Shown here piece after piece: positions 23,390-35,930 of a stretch of DNA of 64,000 bases. A program made the translations under genes and the position numbers. The DNA is taken from positions 56,534,487-56,598,486 of the forward strand of contig CM069433.1 in assembly GCA_035610365.1 (NCBI GenBank), read 5' to 3'. Numbering within the stretch: position 1 is the first letter of the stretch; each line of letters opens with the position of its first letter. The stretch comes from Aquatica leii. Lineage: Eukaryota; Arthropoda; Insecta; Coleoptera; Lampyridae. The notes below the pieces were generated by a model. That model ran no database searches. It was not told where the DNA came from and saw only the letters and a program-made list of their open reading frames with translations.

Positions 23390-25483
23390 TTTATATATGA
23401 CAACTGAGAACTTAATCTGCGGTTTTTTAGAGCACTTTGTCAGTCCGCTACTGATTGAGCACAACTTGGATCAAAATCGTTCACAATTTCTTTGAATTCT
23501 GCATAGTGTTCACAGTAATACAGAGCAGCTTTAATCCAGCTTCCCCATCTGGTCAAAATTAGTTGCGGGAGGAAAGCAACGTCTTTTAATTTTTCGCGGA
23601 AGACCTCAATTCTGCTTGGAGCTTTCAAGAAAACTTTTTTTCGGTGTTAATTAACAAATTTACCAGGGGAAATTCAATCTTAACAACTTCGGCAACGCGA
23701 TTTAAAGCATGTGCTAAGCAAGTTGTATGAACCAGATTAGGATAAAAAATTTGTAAGTTCTTAGCTGCTTTATTCATATATGCAGCACCATTGGTCACCA
23801 AATACAAAACTTTATCTTTCAGGACTTGTTGTGATCAGTGGCGCGTTATCACATGGGCAAATTGGGCATTTGCCCGGAGCCTTCAACGTCAGGGAGGCCT
23901 CGGAGAGGTTTTAAACCAATACTAGATATATACTTTTAAATTAAAAAAAAAATCGTAAATTAAACTTATATGATGCAAAAATTTTTTGCAAGAAAGTAAT
24001 GTTATTTTTTAATTTTCGAAGAAAAATACTAAACGTACACGAGACACCCTTGCTAAAACATATTTTTCCAAAGAATAACATAGTAAATTATGCCTCTACT
24101 TAATTGGTTGTCCTTGATTGGATAGGTAACGGTTTTCACTGTATATCGCTTAATTCTAAATGCGATCTGTTAGTACTCGTAGTATTCGATCAGTGTGCGG
24201 GGGTTGTAGATAGTGCATAGAAGTAAAATATACGTATATATATAAATATACGCTGTATGCATTGAAAATAATTTAACCAGCGAAGTTGATTTCAACCAGC
24301 TAATCAATGATTTTGCTGCTCAAAAAGCAAGGAAAGTGCACATATAACCATATTTTTTGATTTAAACAAATTTTATGTATTATATATTTTTATAATTTCT
24401 TTAATTTTTTTTAATTATAGAAAGTTTCCTTTGTTATATTAAATATTACTCTTACTATTTTAATTTATATTGCTTATTATTTAATGCAAAAATTTTTGCC
24501 CGGGGCCTCATGAAGTCATAACGCGCCGCTGGTTGTGGTACATACAAAAGCGCAAGTATTTCATTAACAAATCTAAACACTGTTAAATGATTGTTTTTTT
24601 TCCAATTCTTTGACGGCAACCAAGTAACTGTTGGAAGAGTTGCCATTCAAAACACCAACGATGAAGTTTGCAATGTATCTTCCTTTGGCGTCTTTTGTTT
24701 CATCCAAACTAAACCAGATGTAGTGACCTGAAATCGAATTCCTTATTTTTTAAAGCATGTCTTTATATAATCTAGGAATGTGTGATCTAGACGCTGTTCG
24801 CCGGGAAACCACAGTTTGTTTTGTGTATTTTTCCATGAAGATCTTGAAATCTGGAACGTGGAGGTTGTTCAACGGAATGTTGCAGGACATCATTTTGCAT
24901 AAATCTTTATTGAAATTATTGAAGTGTTAGTTTGTATTTACGTTGTTGGGAAGTAATTCTTGCGCAAGAGCATTTTCAATGCTGGCTTTTGGTTGATGTG
25001 GACCAGTGCGTACATGCTCATCCAGTTGAATTTTTTTGGCAACGGTGATCTAATAATAAAATTCTAGTGTAAACAAAAGATTATTTTAGTCATTGGCTAA
25101 ACTTACGTTAAATACTATCAAAAATAGAAAAAAGAAAAAAATAATGTGAACGAAAAACATGTGAAGCCATTAAATTTTTTGATAATGACTGATATAGAAT
25201 AGGAAATAATTAATTATTCGAAAAAATCCTACTTGTGGAATTATAAAAAATAACGGGAATATAAAATAATGAGAATGACACTGCAAAAGTAGGTTTAAAT
25301 TCGTTCACTGCCCTACTACTCAAATCCAAACTAAAAATATGAACTACAACTACGTAGGTACTGGATACATACCTGTTTTTTGCACACACAACAAAACACT
25401 ACACTTCCATCGTACTTGAAACACTTGTATGGTTTTAATCACTTTTTAATAAGCTCCGACTGCGAACTACCGACTTTCGACAT
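23390..25483 (-). pseudogene. hAT-like transposase pseudogene, split by a MITE
   Basis: The likely start is ATG at 25483 (MSKVGSSQSELIKK, then an in-frame stop), followed by a Cys pair (FCCVCKK) that may be part of a zinc finger. A consensus donor follows the exon end at 25373. Downstream come LDEHVRTGPHQPKASIENAL at about 25040, IPLNNLHVPDFKIFMEKYTK at about 24860, LDETKDAKGRYIANFIVGVL at about 24700, then after a 696-base insertion TNGAAYMNKAAKNLQIFYP, THTTCLAHALNR-like text and LTRWGSWIKAALYYCEHY to 23440. The order matches hAT-type transposases, with the C-H-A-H-A-L-N segment typical of the catalytic core. Stops and the insertion make it inactive. Confidence 0.7.
23836..24531. mobile_element. 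Non-autonomous hAT element with 8-bp target duplication
   Basis: Terminal inverted repeats start CAGTGGCGCGTTAT at the left and CAGCGGCGCGTTAT (complement) at the right. They are flanked by GTTGTGAT (23828-23835) and GTTGTGGT (24532-24539), a one-mismatch 8-bp duplication as hAT elements make. The interior is AT-rich with no open frame. It sits inside the hAT transposase pseudogene. Confidence 0.85.
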
Positions 25484-27380
25484 TTTTTTAAGAAATGCAC
25501 AACCGCACAGTTTGCTATCCAGACTAAGAATAAAATTTTTGCTGCATTCCGCAGATTTGGATTACCAAGAATTTAATACTTCCTGTCTGCAACAACAGGT
25601 ATTTGTCATGTACCTTCTTAAGTATCTCAGATAAGGTTTTATTGTTTTGTACCACAGATGCTTGAGGCTAAAACAGAAACGTGAATTTCTAAGAAATGTT
25701 GAATGAACGGTTTTAAAAAGCATTTTTGTTTCAGTTAAAATTTCAATGCAAAATTTTACTCTAAAATATGCATTTTTATGCACTCAATGTTCGATATAAG
25801 CACTTTTATATGTCATATGCTGTAAACCTTCAATATATGCAAAACAAAATGCGGTTTATATTAAAGCAAGCATTGCAAAACGCAAAAATATCAAAAAATT
25901 AGCGGATTATGCTTAATAGGTAAAAACATGAAAATATGCATATCCAAGCTTACTTATTATTATCTAAGCTTTTAAGAGTACAAAAAATTACTGTTGCCAT
26001 TTTTCCTTTTATAGTTATTTCATTTTCAAATAATTGCATAGGTTACACCGAAATTTTCCGTCAGATAAGAATTACAAGTCAAAAAGTTACTTTAGTTAAA
26101 TCGAACGTAGGAATTTCTCCGTATTTGTATCTGAAATCAAATGGTAAGTCCGAGGTCGCACATTCCGTTTGATTTCGCTGATACCTGATACTATATAAAG
26201 CCGACTGTTACGTGGAGATAGACAAAGTATAGGTTATACCCACTAGAAGTAGAAGAGTGGGGAGGTTCTACGTTGGAGAAAATATTTATAGCTCCAAGTT
26301 ACTGCTATTAGCGATAACTGACCGGAACTAACAGTCAGCAGCAGATACCTCCCACGAACCTGAATAAACTATAAGAACAAATTATAATTTAGGAAGAGAA
26401 AACCAAGATGCACAAAACGCAAAGAAATAACAATTTTATTATCACAGAAAATAGTTGAAGATGTATCAAGATAATTAAGTAATTTTATAAACTACTAATA
26501 GCACGCCACTGTACGGTTATAAATTTAAGAAGGTGATTATCGACAGTACGTCACTGATTTTAAAGAAAAAACTGAAGTAAGGTTATATAAAATTTTAGTA
26601 AGGGCCTCTAAATTAAATTGCCAGTAGCTATGGCAATACAAAAACTAACTCAAAGCGCGTTAACAGGTAAACGTTAATAGTACAAGCTTGTAATAATCAA
26701 TTTGGATTTTAGATTTAATTTCCCTGTATCGCGAAGTTAATCATCGAAATGCAATGCCCTACCTAAATCCTTACATAAAAGTTTAATCAGCTTAAATATT
26801 AATTATGAAATGATTTTTGTCTTTTTTTAACAACCGTACATAACAGGTAGAAATTAATAGAAACAAATAGATTAAAACTCTATTAATCGAAGGTAGTGCT
26901 TACTCAGGCCACGGTACAGTGTAACTTTATTTTCGTTAGTAAATAAACGGAAGGATCTGACCTGTGTTTTCTAGATGTCGGGTAAGTGATTACGCTGGTA
27001 TCCGGGTGTCTATAACCATTTACGTTGGTGTTGATAGCGTAGACCCAAAATGCCGCTACTTCGAGTAAGAGCCGGAACAGTGATTTGCAGATGAGTTTGT
27101 AATCATCGCCGTAAAGCCAAGTAATAGACTCATTACCAAAGTACAAGAAAGAAGAAACCAATCAAAAGAAAAAACTACTAAAAGAAAAACGGATTAAAAT
27201 CGTTAAATCGCCATTTTGTAAAACCTACCAAAAGGTGTTAAATCTCGTCAGCCCAAAAAAAATTTGTGTGTGAATAGCCGTCATGCAGATACTTTTCATG
27301 GTTTTATTTGTGGTTTTAAAATGGAAAAGAACGCCATAAGCGAGAACGAACTTATTTTAGCGTCAAAATCCCCCACCAAC
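25484..27380. other. No recognised gene
   Basis: Contains AT-rich DNA and, at 26195-26400, a TATAAA-bearing, GC-richer stretch that could be promoter or LTR debris. The open frames in this stretch match nothing I know. Confidence 0.4.
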
Positions 27381-27737
27381 TTACGTTATTCGTGATGGTA
27401 AACCACTATGGCCAATTTTATAAAATCCAAAAAACCAAATACCGTGAGACATTATAATATATAAGGTTAAACAAAATCGAAATAAAGAAATGTAATTTAA
27501 GTTGTCTATACGACATGTCTCAAAAATGTAATTCAAATCGGAAATTCCTTGTTGCAAATTACTAAATAGAATAAATGCAGCTTTTACATTACACCACATC
27601 CCCACCATAAAAACAACTACGATTTTAACTTTAATTTGAACTTCAAATCTTGCTCCGTCCGCTTCAAACTTCAAATCTTGTTTCTGTTCTAAGCCGTATT
27701 CTTTGTTTATTTTTAATAGCGAGTTATTTTCTGCCAT
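27381..27737 (-). CDS. Unrecognised 118-codon open frame
   Basis: Starts MAENNSLLKINKEYGLEQ. A hydrophilic first third is followed by two hydrophobic stretches (VVVFMVGMW and SLFRFCLTLYIIM). I do not recognise it. It could be an exon or transposon debris, and chance cannot be excluded in this AT-rich sequence. Confidence 0.2.
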   Translation of the reverse strand: MAENNSLLKINKEYGLEQKQDLKFEADGARFEVQIKVKIVVVFMVGMWCNVKAAFILFSNLQQGISDLNYIFETCRIDNLNYISLFRFCLTLYIIMSHGIWFFGFYKIGHSGLPSRIT

Positions 27738-28379
27738 TTTTAGTTTACGTTTCCGAATGCACTGTTTACTTTCAATTTATTTTTCAAGAATTTTGTATTA
27801 TTTAGTGCGTAGAGGAACTCGGCGCTTGGGGCCAGTATTAGATCCTCCCCGCAATCTCAGACAAAGCGTACGAGAGACCCCGTGGCGCTACCGGGAAGGC
27901 GTTTACACATACAGCTAGCACCGATTAACCCCCGACGTTGACACAGCATGACGAGATACTCCGTGGCACTGTTCACGTTACTTCTTGTATACTCCAGTTA
28001 GGTTTGTTTAAAAAAAAGAACTCTGCCTTCATCTTCAAGAACTTTTACCTACGAGTAAACTTTATAGTAGACCGAACAACCCATCTTATTTTCCAAATTA
28101 ACTGTGGTATTTGTACTTACCTGCCGTTTAATTGTTTTAATAAAACCACTCTCAGATTCGCCGAAAAGACCTCTAGTAAAGAATTATCGAAAACACTCAG
28201 TTAACCTAGAATAATCTTGTTTACTACCACCGCCGCTTCCGTTATATTAATTAAAGTTAGAGATTACCTGTAATACGTTTCTGAAGCTAAACCACCGTAA
28301 TATATGCAATTAACACAGGAATCAAAAACGTGGTTAATCTTAACCTTTTTTCATTACAGGTACTTGAGACTTGGTGATA
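27738..28379. other. GC-richer non-coding stretch before an LTR
   Basis: 27810-27960 is less AT-rich and holds CCCCGCAATCTC and GTGGCGCTACCGGG. It may belong to the LTR element whose primer-binding site is at 28634, but no LTR start could be placed. Confidence 0.3.
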
Positions 28380-28960
28380 TAAAACCGACAGAGATCACTA
28401 GCAGGAGCCAATAGGTAGTGGCTTCATTACCGCCGGCGATTTAATAAATTGTATAAGTTTTATTTTTTTATTCTATACATAGTTTGCTTTAATTAGAAAG
28501 TTTTATTTTATAAGTCAAAAATAAAAGCATATTTGGACATGGTATGTTTTTCTCCGACTAAATGCTACCCGGAATACCGCAGTAAACTGCAGAAAATAAA
28601 AAACAAAGGGCACACACGCGGTGGCCCACATATTGGCGCCCGAGCAGGGATCTGATTCATTGCTTTCATCGATTAAATGGCAGATAATTACCGTCGTTGT
28701 TGTACTTTAACCAATTTTTTTCAAAGTTTACCAATTTGTTCTTAGCCAGAAAACTCTATTACCGATGGCTACCGCGGAAGAAAACCCCCCGAAGTCTGGT
28801 ACTAGGGTTGGATGGATACATGCTTTAAAAAGATATGAATTCACCTTCGAAATGGAGAAGTTCATGCTCGATACCGAAGGAAGTGTCGAACAACTTTGAA
28901 CACGCCTTGTACATAACCTGCGCACTGACCAAAAGTTGTCGTATCACCTGTAAGTTATTA
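28380..28960 (+). mobile_element. 5' end of an LTR retrotransposon
   Basis: A probable LTR 3' end (...GGCCCACA) is followed by TATTGGCGCCCGAGCAGG, a primer-binding site of the tRNA-primed type, at 28634-28650. A Gag start follows about 115 bases later. Polyadenylation-type AATAAA words lie upstream. The element breaks off at about 28960; no pol or second LTR was found. The left limit of the LTR is a guess. Confidence 0.6.
28765..28960 (+). pseudogene. Gag N-terminal fragment
   Basis: ATG at 28765 opens 44 codons (MATAEENPPKSGTRVGWIHA, later MEKFMLDTEGSVEQL) and stops at 28897. The reading continues in frame as TRLVHNLRTDQKLSYHL. The LDTEGSVEQL..RL pattern is the SAP-like start of many insect LTR-element Gag proteins. 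Confidence 0.5.
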
Positions 28961-30169
28961 TCTTGGATATCACCAAAAGACATTGCATGCAACTCCTCTC
29001 TACGTCATCCAGCAACTATTTTAATTACGAGATTAATTTGACCAAAAAGCAAAACATTTGGCTATTAAATTTTTGTATAAATGTGTTACAACCTTTCCCA
29101 AAACATACGACTGATCCGGTGCTATATATTTATTGTGTTTCTGGAGAGTGTTTTTGCTTGCTTAGCTTTATATACAACTAACTGTTTGTTTAGAAATGCT
29201 CGGACTCTTAGGTATCTTAAAATATCTACGTTTTCATGGACTATTAGCATTGCTTTAACAATTAAGAATTTAGACCAGAGCGAACAACTAGACATGTTAT
29301 TACACTATAACAAAGTTAAAACTAACCAGAATTACTTCCTCATTTAGTTTATTAACTGCATTCTCTTTCTTTCATTTACAAAACAGTCTATGTTTTTAAT
29401 ATTATTTTTTGAAATAAGAAAACCAGTCGTTTTTTTAGATTTACAAAGAATCTTAGCGGAAATCTTATAATTTTCTTCCGCTTCGTTTTATAAAAACAGA
29501 ACACTGAGATTAAAAGGATTAAGAATATAGCTAACAAAGTTAGATTTTGATGTTGAACATGTCTGTCGTAAAGAGTTTTAGGTACCAGATGTACTTTTTA
29601 GAGTCAAATATAAATAGGCATTTATAAGAAAAGAATAATAATTGAAAAGAATGTATTAAAAATAAAATATGTATTCTAGAGATCATTTTTGCGCAGTTTA
29701 TGTGACATCAATATTTTTGTTAGCAATGCAACATATTTATCGAAATAACATGCATTGAATGCCGCATGCTTGATAATCGTAGTAAGTGAGTTTTAGATTT
29801 TAGACTGCATTGGTTACTTTTATTTTCAAAGAGATTACTTATGGATAAGTTGCAACTTAAAGTCCAGTGGCCGGTTGAATAATTTCAAGATGTTCAAAAG
29901 CTAAATAGATACGCATTAATAGTTTACTTATTGTGATTTTTAATACTTGAAGCTCGGATGCGGTCAAAATGACTGATGTCAATTTTACCTCGCTCCTAAA
30001 GTGATTAATGCAATAATTTCTTAGTAAGTTTTGTTTGCATTGTGCATTTAATTGCCTTCTTTATCATAATTATATTTAAGTTATGACCGCTACAATTATT
30101 TCCTAATCTGCATGGTTGGACAAATTTCTATATAATTGCTAATTAACATCAACCTTTTGCTAATGGTTA
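28961..30169. other. No recognised features
   Basis: AT-rich DNA. Short overlapping open frames at 28963-29347 look like chance. Confidence 0.4.
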
Positions 30170-30470
30170 TACCCATCGTATGTGTATATAAAGCGATAAG
30201 GTTTGTTGATGCAATTGTGAAAATTACATTAGAGTGTATCTCCTACTGCTGATAAACCCCAAAAAGTCAAAACGGCCGTCCCGTAGTTTACTCTGCTGGC
30301 ATCTGCACAATTGCATTGACATTGCTTTAACCCACTGTCCTTTATGTTCTGGTTTTATTTTGCAGTTTTACTCAAAGCAATTTTGAATTACGCAGGTGTA
30401 AAATCGACTTACAGCGTTTACCACGTTTATTTTATAGCTATTTACAGTTATAGTTCATACATATTACCTT
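30170..30470 (+). mobile_element. Hammerhead-bearing short element, copy C
   Basis: Aligns with the reverse complement of element B across the ribozyme, the CACAATTGCATTGAC helix, the GTTTTATTTTG/GATTT spacer, AATT(A)CGC(A)GGTGTAAA and TTTATAGCTAT(T)TACAGTTA. Only one long arm is clear, so it is an older or one-armed copy. The ribozyme is on the plus strand. Confidence 0.6.
30243..30287 (+). ncRNA. Hammerhead ribozyme motif (copy C), one core change
   Basis: CTACTG-CTGATAA-ACCCCAAAAAGTC-AAA-ACGGCCGT-C-CCGTAG. Stem III is self-complementary and stem I retains CTAC/GTAG. The core has CUGAUAA for CUGAUGA and lost the G of GAAA, so activity is doubtful. The outer helix GCAATTGTG/CACAATTGC is kept. 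Confidence 0.5.
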
Positions 30471-30524
30471 TTATATATATTTCCTCACTTGGGCAAGGAC
30501 GATTCAACACCAACTAATATGTTA

Positions 30525-31076
30525 TTCTCTAAACATATTAAATTAATAGAACCCTTTCTAAAAAAGGAAAAAATGTAATTGTAAATAATTTTTTTAAATC
30601 TCCCAATTTGGCTAAAAGTTTGCAAAAAGAGATGAAACTGTAAATCGAACTAGAAAGTTTATACCAACTGCTATAAAAAGTCGAGAAATGGGTTGCATTT
30701 ACGATACTATTAATAAATTTCCAACGATTGATGAAGGACTATCAGAAACCGTAAAAATCTATAACAATACTAAATATGGTGTAGATGTTTTAGACTAAAT
30801 GGTAAGGAATTATTCAACCGAATCGTTTTCCTACAGGTGGCCTTCACAAGTCTTCTTCAACATTTAGCAGTAATAAATACATGGCTAATTTACAATTTAT
30901 GTACTAACAACAACATAAGTCGCCGAAAACAGATATTGAAACTCGTCGAGGAACAAGAAAATCCACTACATATCAAGAAGACGGGCCACAAGCAACAAAC
31001 AAGCAAAAGTAATGCCAAACTAAGAAATGTCAAAATAATTAAAAACACAATAGCAAAATTTATAAAAAAATTCTAA
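30525..31076 (+). pseudogene. piggyBac transposase, C-terminal half (pseudogene)
   Basis: Fragments in shifting frames: FLKKGKNVIVNNFFKSPNLA at about 30550 (the V-D-N catalytic region, here VNN), NRTRKFIPTAIKSREMG at about 30640, VKIYNNTKYGVDVLD at about 30750 with a catalytic-region Asp, then a stop at 30796, YSTESFSYRWPSQVFFNI and INTWLIYNLC...ISRRKQILKL. The order matches the DDE_Tnp_1_7 domain of piggyBac. Non-functional. Confidence 0.7.
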
Positions 31077-31179
31077 ATTTGTGTCAATTTGACCGGTATC
31101 GTATTTATGGGTAGGTACATAAATTATGTCATATTGCTAGTGTAAATAATCAATTTTTTTTTGTAACATAAACGCATGA

Positions 31180-31835
31180 TCATTTTTACTTTCCTATAAG
31201 GAAAGTATAGCGATCGCAATTTAAAAAAAAAAAATTTTGTGAAGAATTTTACGTTTCAAGCTCTCCTAAGTCAGAAAAAAATATTTTTGGCAAAAAAAAT
31301 TTGGGTGTCTGTGTCTGTCTGTGTGTAACGATGTACCCACGATAACTCTCGAACTAAAAGTCCTAGTAACTTGAAATTTGGCATGGAGCTGGTTTTTCAT
31401 ATTCTCTCGGCTTTATCAAAAGATGGGTCTGATAAAAAAACCGGAAGTGGGTGTATCCGCCATTTTTAACAGTTTTTCTTATATAATTTTTTACGAATGT
31501 AAATTATTTGAATTATTTTTACAGTTTCTTATAAAGATAATTCTTCCTAACAATTTATTCAAATAATTGTTTTTTCTAACATTAACAGTTTATTAGATAT
31601 TTAATTTATAAATTAAAGTAATTTCCATTATATAATCTAGGTTCGAATCCTGCCTGCGACGATTTTTTTTTTAGAAAAAATAAATAGCCGGTTGCACAAA
31701 AGTCTGGTTAATTGGCGATTTACTAATTGTTTTTAATACAAACATATCACTTCAAAGTGGCTTTATGACAACATTAAACTTATAAAAATACATTTCTTCA
31801 TCATTCCTTATAGGAAAGTCGTGTGGTGGCCACAC
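31180..31835. repeat. Insertion bounded by inverted CTTTCCTATAAGG motifs
   Basis: The left end carries ACTTTCCTATAAGGAAAG (itself a palindrome) and the right end CCTTATAGGAAAGTCGTGTG, inverted. The interior holds GTGTCTGTGTCTGTCTGTGT and a B-box-like GGTTCGAATCC at 31640. The layout suggests an interspersed repeat; the class is not clear. Confidence 0.4.
31640..31662 (+). promoter_or_regulatory. Pol III B-box-like motif / tRNA 3' fragment
   Basis: GGTTCGAATCCTGCCTGCGA looks like the T-arm and 3' acceptor half of a tRNA gene, followed by a T run. No A box or 5' half is present, so it is a tRNA-derived fragment or SINE tail, not a tRNA gene. Confidence 0.4.
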
Positions 31836-32554
31836 CAGTTTTTTTAAGAAGTTATGAAAATGTTACTAGAACCTCTTTATAGAGCCAAAAAAATTAGAAA
31901 TCTAGAGGAACCGCGACAACTAAAAAGTGGAACCGCTGCTCTAGATAAAAGAGATACTTAACGTTTTTCCAATTTTTTTAGTTGATGTTTTGTAGTAATA
32001 GATTTCTTTTTTTTGCAGTTTTTTTTAGTAAAACTTTGTTTGATCTGTATTACAAATTTAGTTTGTTTTCTCTTACCTTATTGATTAATACCCAAATACA
32101 ATTTATTTTGAAATATTTGATTATTTTATTTATTTTACTCGCGATAAAGTGTACAAACTTTCCCACCTTTTGGAAACGCAGCCATAAAATGACACTACAA
32201 CGTTAGCCGCGATCGCGATTCGCGTAGTCGCAAGTAACGCAAGTACCTTAATTACGTTAAGTTATAATTTTTTTCTTCGCTGCCGCTTTGCCCTGAGATT
32301 CAGGTAAGCTTGTCCACTCGTTTATTTGCTGCAACAAACTTTTTTATGCGTAACTTTAAAAATAATTCAGATTTTTTTCTGACCGAAGTAACGTTGCTCT
32401 TTTAGAATAATAATTTCAATTCACTTTTACAACATTTGGTAAGTGTTTTTAGGTTAAAATTGCTTTTATTTAATTTATAACACAAAATAGTTTATTTATT
32501 TTATTTATAGTACAAAGCACGTAATAACTAATTATTGAAGTAACTTTTTGTATT

Positions 32555-32800
32555 GCATTAGAAACCCATGGAAAGCAGAACTTTATTCCGAAGCACGGCA
32601 CATTATTCGTAATGTCATTGATTTCTGCGATAAATAACAAGTAGCTTGTCAATAAATATATCCAATTGAAAACGATTCTGAACTTTCTGCTGCTGCAACA
32701 GAAAAATTTTTGAGTGTTTTAAAACTTGGATTTTATTACAAGAACACTAAAGCCGTCGAAGGAATCTATTTGACCCTTCGTAAACTTTAAAATTCCTAAC
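32555..32800 (+). pseudogene. Possible N-terminal scrap of a DDE transposase
   Basis: A frame-shifted reading gives SEARHIIRNVIDFCDK, then AAATEKFLSVLKL and GFYYKNTKAVEGIY. The start resembles the helix-turn-helix leader of a common insect DDE transposase group. Weak evidence. Confidence 0.25.
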
Positions 32801-35800
32801 TATTTGTTGTAGTTATTATCATAAATGTGATTAATGATTAAATTAAAACAAGATATTTCTACAGTGATCGAGATTGTTCATACGTTATTAACCTTATACG
32901 AAAACTTTTTTTAACTATAGCTTATGCAGCCAATTATACATTCGCGTATTAGTCATTTGGGTTGCCTTACAATTTCTAATTTAAAATGGCAGAGTTTCAG
33001 GAACATTTTACTCTTTCATTAATGAATAAAAATAAAAGAAGTCAACATGCCGAAGTGAATTTATTTGAATTTAATTTTAATATTTTCAGTAATATCTGTA
33101 TCTGTAACAAACCACAAAAAAGTTTTACATAAAAGATTACACTCACTTAAATGTTTCCATACTTTTTGTCGAAGTTTTGATTAGTTGAATTTTTTATCGT
33201 TTTTATTTTGATCAAGCTTTCTAAGTATGCTTAAACTTTCAGACCAGCGATGACTGTATTTTTGTAGTACTTTTTTTAGTTTATAGTTTAATAGCAATTT
33301 TACGTTTAACATATAATACTTTTACAATGCGTGTAGATCTTTATACTTAGTTAATGTTTTTCTAAACTCAGCGCATGATAAAAAAAACATATTTATATCC
33401 ATCACCTATATTATGCGTCTTCTCATATTTTCGGATTTCCAGATCAGTTGCCTTGCAAGAAAAATCTGAGTCACTGATAATTTGCGTTACTGATACCAAG
33501 ACTAGTTTCGATTTTAAGTATTTAGAAAAATTATAGAAATATTGTGTATTTTGACAGTTAAACCATTTCGTTTAAATTTTGTGACAATCCAAATAAGAAA
33601 ATAACAAAAGATGTGAAACTAAAAAAGTTGTATTCTTTTCATAAGTAATTTCTCAAAATGTAAACAAAAGTAAATGTGTTTTAGATGCTTAATTAATGTA
33701 TGTTGTCATTGATCGTACAATAATACCGATAATACTATAAATTTTAAAATATTTGATTGTAAAAGTTACTTACTAATAACTCTTTTTACATCAGTTAATA
33801 TTAATTTTTGGAGCAGATTAGTATGTATAGTATAAATAATAAACATAAGTAAATCAGTAAAATATCATGTATAATTTCATGTATAATTTTTATGGTTTAG
33901 TAAAGCAATTATTACGGACTTATGTATATATATATATATACCGCACAGAACTTTTAATGCATTCTTTGCAAGTGTTTATTTTTTTTTTAGAAACAGGATA
34001 AAATACAATTATATTAAATTTCATAACGAGTTTGACCGGTAAGTAATAACTCTATTGATCACTTTATTCGAAAATTATGTAACAAAATTATGTCAATGTG
34101 CACGTAAAAAATAAAGTTCTAAAAGCAAATATTTTGTATACATACTCTTTATAGCCTTCATAAAAAGGAAGTGAGGGTTAGGTAGTTCAATTTTGCATCA
34201 AATGGAAAGCTCAGGACGATATAAAAACCTGAAAGGTGGTAAATAAGCAAGTTTTCAACAACTTAACTGGATTTGCACGTGCAAGTGGCGTTGACGAGGT
34301 TGCTTTGAAGATTTTCTTCTATATTTTACTTTGACTGCGTATTTTCCGGCTGTCACGCTTTAGCGTGCCGGTTTTTGACACGTGTCATTTTACCTCCACA
34401 AATTTCATATTTATCGCTTTTTGTGAATGAACTGCCATAAACAACATCAATTACTCAAACACCGTTAAAATCAATGTTGCACAATATCTTTTCAAATATT
34501 ATGTGTATTTAAACAATATGTGCGGATTGCTTTTGTTAGGCTAAATACACAAATATTTTACGCGTATGAATAAATAAACAGAATTGTTACGTTAACACTA
34601 CTATGTTAGAATTGTCAGTGTAACAACCTGTCGTAAAGCTAAATCTCGTCATTTGGAGAATTAGGGATCAAGGAAAATCGTAATCCAATCTCAAACAATG
34701 CGTCAAGTGCCCTTTACGTGGAATTTGACAAATCCCACGTGCTTATTGATACTACTAAATAATGTAAACACATTACTCATACAGTATTCATTCGAAATTC
34801 TCCGACAATCAAATGAAAAACGTTTCGAAACCTTTCTCTTCCAATTTTTCAGCAATCGTAGAATAACGTCCAAATAAAAAATATTTTATATTTGTTTAAT
34901 AAAAACAAATTTATACAATAGCGATTGCGTTAAATATATTTAATTAAAAAATGATTACCGTGTCAAATACGTAATTGATATCTTGCGGATTATTACATTT
35001 TGTATTGCCACATAATGAAAAGGTAGTCAGTGAGTTGCTGTTTAACGTCAGCGGTATTAAAGAAAATGCTTAAGCATAAAACTTGATATATTTAAATTAC
35101 GCTGTCACCATCAAGAAATTTTAATCCCACTTTCGTGGATATAAAAATGGATATAAAATTCCATAACACGTAACTTCATTGCAGCACTTGTCACCTTCAG
35201 TATATTTTCAGTAATGCAATAAAAAGAAAACGACGTTTTTACCCTCTTAGAAGTGTATTTTTACACCACTCTGGGGCCTCAAAAATTTCAAATTCCATTT
35301 CGTACAGCACTCCGTTTCCCTCTGCTATAACACTTTGGCTTTGGGGTCGTTGCTATCGATAGACGAGGACGCATTGTAAACTGAGTAGTTTAAAGGTGTT
35401 GAATAACTCCTACACTTATATAATGAACTTATATATGCATTGTGATAAATTTTAAAATTTAGAATGACATCCATCTTTCTGTAAAAGGTATTTCATTTAA
35501 AAGAGAAATTGAAATGTCTTAAAGTTTATATTTTGCATTGCTGCAAGCTGCGGCTTATAAGTATTTTTTTATTAGTTCGTTTTTACTGAAATTTAATAAA
35601 AATACGTCATTTATAACGATTTTTAATTTTTTTAAAAATAAATAATACAATTGAATTGTATATAAGCATCGGTATTTAAGAAATTATAGGATTTTCTATG
35701 CATTAATAAATTAGGTATAATAAAATCACATATAAAGTTTTAGTTAAATATGTAATATATGCGAAAAAAAGGTATTCCAATAAACAACATAATTTTTTAT

Positions 35801-35930
35801 TCTAAATCTAATTTCTTTATTCTGATACATTAAAACACTTGGCATTTTTTATGTATTTTGTTAATATTAAATACAAAATATATTTTGTTTTCAGGAGTAC
35901 CATAATTGGCGCAGAAGATATGATTGAATA
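32801..35930. other. No recognised gene
   Basis: AT-rich DNA. It holds a short (TA)n tract at about 33926-33941 and a GC-rich hairpin followed by five T at 34346-34376. Nothing coding was recognised. Confidence 0.45.

Noticed and set aside
31640..31662. Possible tRNA gene
   Set aside because: Only the T-arm and acceptor-like 3' part is present; no anticodon arm or A box can be found upstream.
34346..34376. CCGG...CACGC-TTTA-GCGTG...CCGG hairpin followed by five T, like a bacterial terminator
   Set aside because: The surroundings are clearly eukaryotic and no gene ends here. A rho-independent terminator has no role in this setting, so it is treated as a chance hairpin.
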